From a virus: a stretch of 27,876 bases of DNA. Both the position numbers and the translations under genes were made by a program. Positions 17,327-24,378 of this stretch are shown here, piece by piece. The first letter of the stretch is position 1; every line of letters begins with the position of its first letter. The stretch is from positions 1 to 27,876 of IMG/VR virus record IMGVR_UViG_3300032331_003817; one strand, 5' to 3'. The notes under the pieces were generated by a model that worked only from the letters and a program-made list of their open reading frames with translations, was not told the DNA's origin and did no database searches.

Positions 17327-17524
17327 TTAAAACCTATTTATTTCTCCAGGACTTAAGGGTTCTTGTTGAATGAATGCTTTAGCATCATCTATAGATTCTC
17401 TAAGAACAATTAATGATTCTTCTACCTGTTCTCTTGATCCACCTCGATTTAACATTACATTAATCTTTCCTATCTCCCCCTCTGCTCTCTCTAACCTTCT
17501 CATTATAATCTCTCTATTTTTCAT
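17327..17524 (-). CDS. Small coiled-coil protein, function unknown
   Basis: A 65-residue, highly charged protein consisting of two predicted helices (residues 3-25, MRRLERAEGEIGKINVML; residues 31-54, EQVEESLIVLRESIDDAKAF) joined by a Gly-rich turn (NRGGSRE). It ends in a short Pro-containing tail. A helical hairpin of this kind suggests an oligomerising or adaptor protein. It lies 15 bp upstream of the HD-domain gene. The 64-bp leader has CGGAGAAAAAGAAA about 20 bp before ATG, too far to be an ordinary Shine-Dalgarno. The uniform charge pattern and context favour a real gene over the opposite-strand frame at the same place. Confidence 0.6.
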   Translation of the reverse strand: MKNREIIMRRLERAEGEIGKINVMLNRGGSREQVEESLIVLRESIDDAKAFIQQEPLSPGEINRF

Positions 17525-17588
17525 ATCTGTTTATTTTTTCTTTTTCTCCGTATTTTAAATATAATAATATAGAATTAGGGCTCCAAGT

Positions 17589-18026
17589 TTAGTTTAAAAA
17601 CTTCTCAACAATGTTTTGAATGTTTTTTAGATGGGCACATTTCTCATACTCTTCAAACTTTTCAAAATATAAAATTGAACTTTTTAAATATGATAGAAAA
17701 GTATTATCCGTAAATTTTAAAATAGAACTTTGGTGAAGTTTATTATTAATATCTATTTTTTCAATCCAGGAAAAAGCTTTATTGTATACTACAAATTCCC
17801 CAGCTTGTTCAACATCATCAATATCCAATTCTTGATCTAAAATAGAGAAGAATCCAATTATTTCTTTATTAAATAATTTATGATTTTGAATAAGTTTTTT
17901 AAACATACCTACCCAAAATAAAGGATGTTCCTTAAAATCTAATATATCATCTATTAATTGGGATTTTTCCTTTAAAGACTTAGGTTCTTCATCACTAAAT
18001 AATCCAAATATTTTATTTAAATCCAT
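17589..18026 (-). CDS. Helical protein of unknown function, first gene after the 200-bp gap
   Basis: A 145-residue predicted all-helical protein (KEKSQLIDDILDFKEHPLFW, VGMFKKLIQNHKLFNKEIIG, SSILYFEKFEEYEKCAHLKN), rich in Lys, Phe, Ile and Asp. No signal peptide, membrane helix or catalytic motif is seen. It is the first gene after the only sizeable intergenic gap, so it probably opens a transcription unit that continues through the HD-domain, membrane-protein and gp55-like genes. The start at 18026 is preceded by CATATTTATATCC with no Shine-Dalgarno. Function cannot be inferred from what is visible. Confidence 0.65.
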   Translation of the reverse strand: MDLNKIFGLFSDEEPKSLKEKSQLIDDILDFKEHPLFWVGMFKKLIQNHKLFNKEIIGFFSILDQELDIDDVEQAGEFVVYNKAFSWIEKIDINNKLHQSSILKFTDNTFLSYLKSSILYFEKFEEYEKCAHLKNIQNIVEKFLN

Positions 18027-18048
18027 GGATATAAATATGTTTATAACT

Positions 18049-18056
18049 CATTTATA
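18049..18056 (-). promoter_or_regulatory. Possible T4-type late promoter octamer (TATAAATG)
   Basis: On the minus strand this reads TATAAATG, one base from the T4 late consensus TATAAATA that gp55-type factors recognise. Its position would put a transcript start roughly 15-20 bp before the ATG at 18026, at the head of a transcription unit containing the gp55-like gene itself. In DNA this AT-rich, near matches arise often by chance, so the call is weak. Confidence 0.25.
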
Positions 18057-18112
18057 TTGTATATAACCGCATATTCCTTAAAATTCATAGGATTATATGA
18101 CATATATACATA

Positions 18113-18144
18113 CATAACTATATAAAAAAAGATGCAAAAATCAA
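18113..18144 (-). promoter_or_regulatory. Possible Bacteroidota sigma-A-type promoter
   Basis: On the minus strand a TTG (18144-18142) is followed after 21 bp by TAGTTATG (18120-18113), one base from the Bacteroidota -7 consensus TAnnTTTG at about the expected spacing from the -33 TTG. It would serve the gene starting at 18026 with a leader of about 80 bases. This is a pattern match in very AT-rich sequence and remains speculative. Confidence 0.22.
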
Positions 18145-18230
18145 CTCTTATTATTAATTTAAATTTTTAAAGTACTTAATATGTTTTGATTAAATTAAGA
18201 TATAAAAAAATTATAGTAAATACCCAAATA

Positions 18231-18422
18231 TTATATAGGATTATTAATATCTATAGGTACTTCTTTAATAGGTGATTCATCGTACCATTCCCATCCTTCT
18301 ACAGGATATATATAAGAATCTTTGTTTTCTTTAAGTAATTGATAATTTGGTGCATCTACAAAGTTAGGTGCATATTGCCAATTATCATCTTCTAATTTAT
18401 AAAATCCTGCTGTTGTTTCCAT
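18231..18422 (-). CDS. Small acidic protein after the adhesin, possible fibre-assembly protein
   Basis: A 63-residue protein from the ATG at 18422, or 70 residues from an upstream ATG at 18443 that would overlap the adhesin gene by 19 bp. I favour 18422. It begins 2 bp after the adhesin stop, and the context TAACTATGG is the same as at the start of the adhesin gene itself. The sequence is aromatic and acidic (FYKLEDDNWQYAPNFVDAPN, SYIYPVEGWEWYDESPIKEV). This matches the general look of small proteins that follow fibre genes in phages and are thought to be fibre-assembly helpers, but no family signature is certain. It is the last gene before the 204-bp gap. Confidence 0.6.
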   Translation of the reverse strand: METTAGFYKLEDDNWQYAPNFVDAPNYQLLKENKDSYIYPVEGWEWYDESPIKEVPIDINNPI

Positions 18423-18424
18423 AG

Positions 18425-20626
18425 TTATCCAGTTATTGCCCATCCTTTTGCTGTTATTGTTGCTCTTTCTGCTGCAGACCCTGTATATGCTGCTCCTGTA
18501 AGATTTATTGTTTTTGATACTACATTACTCCCAGATACAAGATCATTAAACAAAGTAACAAGTGATCCACTAGACATATTTGTATATCCTAAATTTATTT
18601 GAGGTGATGTTCCTGTCCATTGACCTGAACCAGTATTTAAAAGTCTTACTGCTTGTACATCTGTTCTCATGGATGTTGATGATCCTGGTTGGTTTAGTTC
18701 AAGTTTACTTAATGGTCCTGAAAATGAAATTGCAGAACCACTTGTAAATCTGTTATATTGTATACTGGTAGCAGTAATTAAAGGTGTAGTAGTTAAAGAT
18801 CCTATTTTTTCAAAGTTTGTAAGTGTTTTTAAATTAGAACACAATACAAACATAGAACTTATATCTGTTACCGCTGACAATTGGGCAGCTCCTGGTAAAA
18901 CACAAGTTTTTAAACTCGTACAATTATTAAAAGCAAAAGAAAATGTTGTAACAGCACCTACAGTATTTGGTAATGTAATACTCTCAATTGATCTACAATT
19001 GCTGATTATGCTTCCAAAATCAGTACATGCAGACATTGAAGTAGGTAAAGTAACAGATGTAAGTAAATTACAACCACTAAAACATCCTGATATTGTAGTA
19101 ACAAGATTTAAACTTGAAGGTAGTGTTACACTTGATAGCATATAACAATTTGCAAAAGTACTTGAAAGTGTGGTTAATGCAGTCATAGATGAGGGCATTG
19201 AAATACTTGTTAATATATAACAACTAGTAAATGCAGTACTTAATGATGTTAAAGAATTTTGAGTTCCTGGTGTCCATGTAAATGTTTTTAAACTGTAACA
19301 ACTAATACACATTGATGCCATAGTTGAAAATTGATACCCGGAAGGAATTGTAATTTCTTGTAATTTATAACAACTGCTAAATGTAGAACTAAAACTAACT
19401 GCTGCTGAGGGTGCTGCAGGTAATGTAATTTTAAGTAAAGAAGAGCATCCACTAAACATGCTAGCATAGGTAGTACATGCTGCAGCACTAGTAGGTAATG
19501 TACATGAGGTTAGTAAAGTGCATGACTGAAAAGTACTTGCAAAAGTACTAACATTTATATTTGATGGTAAAACAATGGTTTTTAATTGCGAACAAGAAGA
19601 AAATGTAGAATTAAAGTTATATATAGATCCTGCGGTACCAGTGGCAGGAAAATATACATTTTGTAAATTAAAACAACTAGAAAAACAAGATCCCATATTG
19701 ATTGCGCCAACTACTGTTGGCATACTTGTAAATTTTACCCATTCTAATTGACTACAAGCGGAAAAAACACTTGTCATGGAGGTAACAGCATTAATTGAAG
19801 GAAATGTAATAGATCTTAAATTTAAGCAGGCACTGAAACAGGAACCTATATCAGTACATGAATTCATTGTGGTTGGAAAAGTAACAGATCTTAAGTTACT
19901 ACAACTAGAAAAAGTATTACCTAAATTTGTAATATTAGTAGAATTTGACGGGAAAGTCAATTCTAATAAATTATAACATTGATAAAATGCTTGACTTAAT
20001 GAAGTCATTGCAGAATTAGAAGTTGGCATGACCACTTTAAGTAAGGATACACAGTTATAAAAAGTTGTAGTCCAACCGGTCCAAGATACTGTTGCTGGCA
20101 GTTTTACATATTGTAACATGCTATATACCCCTAATGAATTGGTATTTTGTCCTAATGAATAAAAATTAACAGCAGTTGCATTTTGTGTACTATCACCATA
20201 ATATGCTTCTAATACATTACAAATTTGAGAACTATTAGTATTACCACTAATTAAAATAGGCATTATATTGCAATTACTTAAAACTGATACTCCAGTTCCT
20301 GTAAAATAAACTCTAATTTTAAATGTTGTATAACCTAAAGTACAAGGAGTTCCAGTTCCTGGAGTATATGTGTGGTTAGTATTTGTTGATGCAGTAGTAG
20401 TAACTGTACTAGTAGTTCCGTCTCCCCAATCTATAATTATATTTTGGGTACCTGATGTTCTTGTAAATGATGTTCTAATTGAACAGGCTGCATCTCCAAG
20501 ATCACAAAATAGGAATTGTACTTCTGTTGCTACATCTGTAATTACAGGCCAATCTGAAGGTCTTGAATATGATGCTGGACCTGTTGTTCTATTAAAATAA
20601 TTTTGTACTGGTAAATTAAATGCCAT
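18425..20626 (-). CDS. BspA-type leucine-rich-repeat adhesin, probable receptor-binding protein
   Basis: A 733-residue protein. Residues about 40-120 contain IIIDWGDGTTST and NHTYTPGTGTP, a PKD-like Ig domain. Residues about 165-600 hold some 17 leucine-rich repeats of the BspA/LRR_5 type, each about 23-25 residues with the pattern F-x-x-C-x-x-L-x-x-(V/I)-x-(L/F)-P, for example TFSSCSNLRSVTFP and CFSGCNLLTSVTLP, with a Cys at the same place in every copy. The C-terminus (about 640-733) has VRLLNTGSGQWTG and ends AERATITAKGWAITG, a short cap I associate with Bacteroidota-type LRR proteins. No signal peptide is present, consistent with a virion protein. It sits between the long fibre and a small assembly-like protein, so it probably binds the host surface. 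The start follows the fibre stop by 2 bp. Confidence 0.78.
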   Translation of the reverse strand: MAFNLPVQNYFNRTTGPASYSRPSDWPVITDVATEVQFLFCDLGDAACSIRTSFTRTSGTQNIIIDWGDGTTSTVTTTASTNTNHTYTPGTGTPCTLGYTTFKIRVYFTGTGVSVLSNCNIMPILISGNTNSSQICNVLEAYYGDSTQNATAVNFYSLGQNTNSLGVYSMLQYVKLPATVSWTGWTTTFYNCVSLLKVVMPTSNSAMTSLSQAFYQCYNLLELTFPSNSTNITNLGNTFSSCSNLRSVTFPTTMNSCTDIGSCFSACLNLRSITFPSINAVTSMTSVFSACSQLEWVKFTSMPTVVGAINMGSCFSSCFNLQNVYFPATGTAGSIYNFNSTFSSCSQLKTIVLPSNINVSTFASTFQSCTLLTSCTLPTSAAACTTYASMFSGCSSLLKITLPAAPSAAVSFSSTFSSCYKLQEITIPSGYQFSTMASMCISCYSLKTFTWTPGTQNSLTSLSTAFTSCYILTSISMPSSMTALTTLSSTFANCYMLSSVTLPSSLNLVTTISGCFSGCNLLTSVTLPTSMSACTDFGSIISNCRSIESITLPNTVGAVTTFSFAFNNCTSLKTCVLPGAAQLSAVTDISSMFVLCSNLKTLTNFEKIGSLTTTPLITATSIQYNRFTSGSAISFSGPLSKLELNQPGSSTSMRTDVQAVRLLNTGSGQWTGTSPQINLGYTNMSSGSLVTLFNDLVSGSNVVSKTINLTGAAYTGSAAERATITAKGWAITG
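18815..20120 (-). repeat. Tandem LRR-coding repeats (about 17 units, 69-75 bp each)
   Basis: Each unit encodes one BspA-type leucine-rich repeat with the core F-x-x-C-x-x-L-x-x-V-x-L-P. The units differ at most synonymous and variable positions, so the array is older and more diverged than the SHAEG array in the next gene. The invariant Cys and Leu codons are the clearest landmarks. Variation is concentrated between the LxxVxLP strand and the next FxxC. Confidence 0.75.
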
Positions 20627-20628
20627 AG

Positions 20629-23600
20629 TTATACTGTTGGAAATATAGTTATTTCTCCTGTTATGTTTGTTTGAGGTGGGAATAATGCATAGAATGAAGC
20701 TGTTCCTGCAATAACGGTTACTTGTGGAAGTATGCCGGCTGTGGTTACTTCGGTATAACTAGCATTATCCGGAGTAAAATCTACTCTCGTATTGGTTGTT
20801 ATATTTGCATTAGCAAATGAACTAGTATAATAACTACCCGTAGCTACCCAACTTGATGATGGTAATGTTTGGGAAGTTAATTTGTAAATAGATGCTCCAC
20901 CTCCAGCACTTGGCGCCCATGAAGCAGACACAGCAAAGCTTGAGCTTATAGCATTTAAGATAAACGAAGCTGTTTGAGCATTTAAAACGTAACTAGCAGT
21001 TTGTGCTGTTTGAACAAATGAAGCAGTTTGAGCTATTGTTACGTATGAAGCAGTTTGAGCAAAACTTGAGCTTATAGCATTTTGTACATAAGATGCTGTT
21101 TGAGCACTTTGAACAAACGAAGCTGTTTGAGCTGTTTGAACAAACGAAGCTGTTTGAGTAAAACTTGAGCTTACTGCACTTAAAACATAGGAAGCTGTTT
21201 GAGCATTTTGTACAAACGAAGCTGTTTGAGCACTTTGTACGTATGATGCTGTTTGAGCTGTCTGTACATAAGATGCTGTAGTTGCGAAGCTTGAACTTAC
21301 TGCATTTAAAACATATGAGGCCGTTTGAGCTGTACCTTGGATTGACCCTGTAAATCCTGCAGTCGACGTAACACTTCCACTAAATATTGCGGGACCTATG
21401 TTTGTAAAGGTACTTGACCCAGATACTATTAAAGATCCAGTTACTTGTACTTGTGAACCTGAAGCAAATATAAGATTTGATCTTGCGGCATCCGATGTTC
21501 CATTACCTACAATAAAAGCACTTTGTGCTGATGATGATATATTATATTGTCCTTGTACGTGCTGGTATGATCCTGATGCTACAGTATAATATCCTTCTGC
21601 GTGTGATGCATATCCGGTTGTTGTTGTATTACTACCTTCTGCGTGTGAGAATCCTCCAGATGCTATTGTACTATCTCCTTCTGCGTGTGAAGCACCTCCG
21701 TATGCTGTTGTACCTTGTCCTTCTGCGTGTGAACCCACCCCAGTTGCAATTGTATTAATACCTTCTGCGTGTGATGATACTCCGGTTGATGTTGAACCTT
21801 CACCTTCTGCGTGTGATGATTGTCCGGTTGCTGTTGTACCTTGTCCTTCTGCGTGAGATGCTACTCCAGTAGTTATTGTAGTATGACCTTCTGCGTGTGA
21901 ATAGTATCCTAATGCTTCAGTAGAATAACCTTCAGCTGAAGATCCTAACCCAACGGTATGTGTTGATTCTCCACTTGTATGGCCAAAATTACCAATTGAT
22001 TCATCAGCTAATGTAGGATTATAATCACCATATATACCTACTTGATATTTGTTATTGGATGTATTAATACTAGTATCAACTAATGTTATTTGGGTAGCAG
22101 GAGTTCCAGTGTATGTAGAGGATAATACTTCAAGCTTGAATATATTTGGTGTCCCATTAATTTGTCCAATTACATCATCAATTAATACAAATAAACCCGC
22201 GGTAAATAATGAGGTTAAATCACCATACCCAGAATCTAATTCAAATACACCTGAAGTTATAGCTGTGGATGCTCCATATGTTAATTGACCTGCAATTGTA
22301 CTACCACCTTCTGCGTGTGAGTATGATCCGATTGCTTGGGTACTATCACCTTCTGCGTGGGATGCAAATCCTGATGCTGTTGTAACTTGTCCTTCTGCGT
22401 GTGAATAATCTCCGGTTGCTGTTGGAGAAGCACCTTCTGCGTGTGAAGCGAATCCTTGTGCCGTTGTATAATATCCTTCTGCGTGTGAATAGGATCCAGA
22501 TGAATTTGTGGCATAACCTTCTGCGTGTGAAGCCTCTCCATTTGCAGCTGCACCATAACCTTCTGCGTGTGAATATTGTCCAGTTGAAAATGTAGTATTT
22601 CCTTCTGCGTGTGAGTAATTTCCGGCTGTATTTGTACTAATACCTTGGGCATGTGATCCTGTTTGGATCAATAATCCATTTATTGTAACGGTTTGGGTTA
22701 ACGGGTTTACAAATGAAGCCGTTGAAGCAAAGCTTGAACTTACTGCAGTTCCAAGTAGTGATCCTGTAAATCCTGCAGTTGCAATAACACTTCCAGTTAC
22801 TTGTACTTGAGAACCTGAAGCAAATATTAGATTTGATCTTGAAACATCTGCTGTACCATTACCTACTATAAAAGCACTTTGTGCTGAAGAGGAGAGGTTG
22901 TATTGACCTTGTACGTGCTGATAAGATCCTGATGATACTGTATTAAAACCTTCTGCGTGGGAGTAGTCAGCTGATGCTGTTGTAGATCTACCTTCTGCGT
23001 GTGAACCCACTCCTGACGCTACTGTAAGTTGGCCTTCTGCGTGTGAATACGATCCATTTGCAGTTGTTCCATAACCTTCTGCGTGGGATGCAAATCCTGA
23101 TGCTGTTGTAACTTGTCCTTCTGCGTGTGAAGAACCTCCATTTGCTGTTGTACCTTGTCCTTCTGCGTGTGAATATAATCCTGATGCTACTGTAACCCAA
23201 CCTTCTGCGTGTGAATAATTTCCGGAAGCTGTTACCTTAAATCCTTGAACATGGGAAAATAAACCTGATGCTAATGAAGCTGATCCTTGATTGAATGATC
23301 CAGTTATACCTAATGAACCTGAAATAATAGCAGATCCGGTGTATGGAAATGTTGTGTCCGGTGCGTATGAAGCACTTAAAGCATTTGTAGCAAATGAAGC
23401 AGTTGTAGCAAAACTTGAACTTATAGCATTTAAAACGTATGAAGCAGTTGTAGCGGTTCCAAGTAAAGATCCGGTGAAGGATCCACTAAATGATCCAGTA
23501 TTTGAAAGGAATTGATCTACACGATTTGCTGTTACTATTAAAGAAGGGATACCCGGCACTACTCCAAATGCTGCCTCAGCGTGTAAACGTACATTTGCGT

Positions 23601-24369
23601 CTGGTGAATACCACATTAGTTGGAAGTAATCACCTGCAGCGGCGTTCACAAAGAAATTCCATGCTGCAACATAATGAGCTCCGTTTCCTACAAGTTGTAC
23701 AGAAGTAGCAGAATCACTAATATTTGATCCGTTTTTTCTAATCCATATCCATATCTCATCGGTTCCACTATCTGTTTTATCTACTTGAGCAGAAAATTGT
23801 ATATCATATACTCCCGCATTTTCTGTTTTAACATATGTGTTATATGGATTTGTTGATCCTGAGATAGATACTCCGTTTGTAATGTCTGTTGTATTAAGAG
23901 ACATTGAACGGGCAGTACCAGCAACATTGGTTTGAGTTTGGGTAGAATAAAAACTACCATATGAACCCGTAGCTGTATTAAATCCACCACTTACTGCTGT
24001 TGAAGAAACAGTAACTTGACCTAAACCATTTGTTGGTGATAAAGATATATTTGGGCCTGCTAACAGTTGGGTTACTCCACCATTTGCAGCATATGAAGCA
24101 CTTACGGATTGTAATACATAAGATGCTGTTTGTGCATTTTGAACAAATGAAGAGGTTAAAGCATACGAAGCAGTACCTGCAAATTGTGAGGTATTTGAAC
24201 CTGTATATGCATTAAATGAAGATGTAGTTACAAATGATCCAGTATTAATGCTACTTGAAATTGTAAAAAGTGATCCGGTTCCATCATATATAAGTGTTCC
24301 ATCTGTTTGGAGAACACGTTGATATGTATCTTCAATATTTGACCCTGATAAATTAAGAGGTCCTGCCAT
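20629..24369 (-). CDS. Long tail fibre with C1q-like domain and SHAEG head repeats
   Basis: A 1246-residue fibre. Residues 1-130: attachment region with TASYALTSSFVQ-type repeats. Residues about 130-290: a C1q/TNF-like jelly-roll (VYDIQFSAQVDKTDSGTDEI, GAHYVAAWNFFVNAAAGDYF). Residues about 385-475, 583-690 and 813-926: three blocks of 14-residue repeats with SHAEG (7, 8 and 8 copies), as in YadA-type heads and Firmicutes phage fibres. Blocks 1 and 3 each end in a QHVQGQYN ... AFIVGNG ... RSNLIFASGS cap; an unrelated 110-residue domain separates blocks 2 and 3. Residues about 1010-1145: octads of AQTASYVQ type. Residues 1150-1246: a C-terminal beta domain. It is probably trimeric and forms the distal fibre. 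The preceding TATAAAAATAAGTT lacks a Shine-Dalgarno. No Peptidase_S74 chaperone is seen. Confidence 0.85.
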   Translation of the reverse strand: MAGPLNLSGSNIEDTYQRVLQTDGTLIYDGTGSLFTISSSINTGSFVTTSSFNAYTGSNTSQFAGTASYALTSSFVQNAQTASYVLQSVSASYAANGGVTQLLAGPNISLSPTNGLGQVTVSSTAVSGGFNTATGSYGSFYSTQTQTNVAGTARSMSLNTTDITNGVSISGSTNPYNTYVKTENAGVYDIQFSAQVDKTDSGTDEIWIWIRKNGSNISDSATSVQLVGNGAHYVAAWNFFVNAAAGDYFQLMWYSPDANVRLHAEAAFGVVPGIPSLIVTANRVDQFLSNTGSFSGSFTGSLLGTATTASYVLNAISSSFATTASFATNALSASYAPDTTFPYTGSAIISGSLGITGSFNQGSASLASGLFSHVQGFKVTASGNYSHAEGWVTVASGLYSHAEGQGTTANGGSSHAEGQVTTASGFASHAEGYGTTANGSYSHAEGQLTVASGVGSHAEGRSTTASADYSHAEGFNTVSSGSYQHVQGQYNLSSSAQSAFIVGNGTADVSRSNLIFASGSQVQVTGSVIATAGFTGSLLGTAVSSSFASTASFVNPLTQTVTINGLLIQTGSHAQGISTNTAGNYSHAEGNTTFSTGQYSHAEGYGAAANGEASHAEGYATNSSGSYSHAEGYYTTAQGFASHAEGASPTATGDYSHAEGQVTTASGFASHAEGDSTQAIGSYSHAEGGSTIAGQLTYGASTAITSGVFELDSGYGDLTSLFTAGLFVLIDDVIGQINGTPNIFKLEVLSSTYTGTPATQITLVDTSINTSNNKYQVGIYGDYNPTLADESIGNFGHTSGESTHTVGLGSSAEGYSTEALGYYSHAEGHTTITTGVASHAEGQGTTATGQSSHAEGEGSTSTGVSSHAEGINTIATGVGSHAEGQGTTAYGGASHAEGDSTIASGGFSHAEGSNTTTTGYASHAEGYYTVASGSYQHVQGQYNISSSAQSAFIVGNGTSDAARSNLIFASGSQVQVTGSLIVSGSSTFTNIGPAIFSGSVTSTAGFTGSIQGTAQTASYVLNAVSSSFATTASYVQTAQTASYVQSAQTASFVQNAQTASYVLSAVSSSFTQTASFVQTAQTASFVQSAQTASYVQNAISSSFAQTASYVTIAQTASFVQTAQTASYVLNAQTASFILNAISSSFAVSASWAPSAGGGASIYKLTSQTLPSSSWVATGSYYTSSFANANITTNTRVDFTPDNASYTEVTTAGILPQVTVIAGTASFYALFPPQTNITGEITIFPTV
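20930..21335 (-). repeat. TASYV/TASFV octad repeats (24-bp units)
   Basis: The plus strand shows repeated GAAGCTGTTTGAGC-like units about 24 bp apart, coding AQTASFVQ, AQTASYVL and so on, interspersed with AISSSFA and AVSSSFT. A few diverged units also lie near 24110-24190 and 23370-23450 in the same gene. The octads probably form a repetitive trimeric shaft. The near identity of several units makes them likely to change number by recombination. Confidence 0.75.
21593..21942 (-). repeat. SHAEG array block 3 (8 exact units plus 1 degenerate, 42-bp period)
   Basis: The core CCTTCTGCGTG (plus strand) begins at 21593, 21635, 21677, 21719, 21761, 21803, 21845 and 21887, exactly 42 bp apart. A degenerate copy (CCTTCAGCTG, coding SAEG) follows at 21929. 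Each unit codes 14 residues with SHAEG at the fixed place. This block is the one nearest the fibre's C-terminal shaft. Confidence 0.92.
22307..22614 (-). repeat. SHAEG array block 2 (8 units, 42-bp period)
   Basis: The core CCTTCTGCGTG begins at 22307, 22349, 22391, 22433, 22475, 22517, 22559 and 22601 without any drift in spacing. One unit here (22348-22405) is identical over 58 bp to part of block 1. The block lies between a short HAQG leader and the 110-residue inserted domain. Confidence 0.92.
22949..23214 (-). repeat. SHAEG array block 1 (7 units, 42-bp period)
   Basis: The core CCTTCTGCGTG begins at 22949, 22991, 23033, 23075, 23117, 23159 and 23201, exactly 42 bp apart. A related SHVQG unit with different codons precedes it in the protein. 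The block ends in a QHVQGQYN cap whose coding sequence is duplicated after block 3. Confidence 0.92.
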
Positions 24370-24378
24370 AACTTATTT

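Larger units (their letters stand above)
18027..18230. other. 204-bp AT-rich intergenic region, probable regulatory boundary
   Basis: This is the only non-coding stretch of any length. It separates the adhesin module from the HD/sigma-factor unit. No tRNA cloverleaf, GC-rich hairpin terminator or open frame is visible. Short AT inverted repeats occur, for example CTTAAT...ATTAAG on the minus strand (about 18175-18200), and a T-run follows the upstream stop (ATAATTTTTTTATATC near 18199-18214), which could be a weak terminator. Towards the downstream gene there are runs of alternating purine/pyrimidine (TATGTATGTATATATGTC). Promoters for the gene at 18026 are expected here. Confidence 0.45.

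Noticed and set aside
18027-18230. tRNA or small structured RNA gene in the intergenic gap
   Set aside because: No GC-containing stems, T-arm or anticodon-like hairpin can be drawn; the only inverted repeats are short and AT-only.
18669-19145. 158-residue plus-strand open frame in the adhesin gene
   Set aside because: The frame follows the repeat structure of the LRR gene on the other strand. No start context or recognisable domain supports it.
18425-20626. Diversity-generating retroelement target in the LRR adhesin
   Set aside because: No reverse transcriptase, template repeat or accessory gene is visible in the window, and the repeat differences are not confined to adenine positions in a 3' variable region. 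A retroelement elsewhere in the genome cannot be excluded.
22281-22652. Highly repetitive alternative-frame product (HTQKV repeats) in the fibre gene
   Set aside because: The repeats are a read-through of the 42-bp SHAEG units in another frame. The true frame gives the known SHAEG repeat, so the other is a shadow.
21593-23214. Possible CRISPR array (short conserved core at regular 42-bp spacing)
   Set aside because: The period equals 14 codons, the array is in frame within a large fibre gene, the cores code SHAEG, and the core is only about 14 bp. It is a protein repeat, not a CRISPR.
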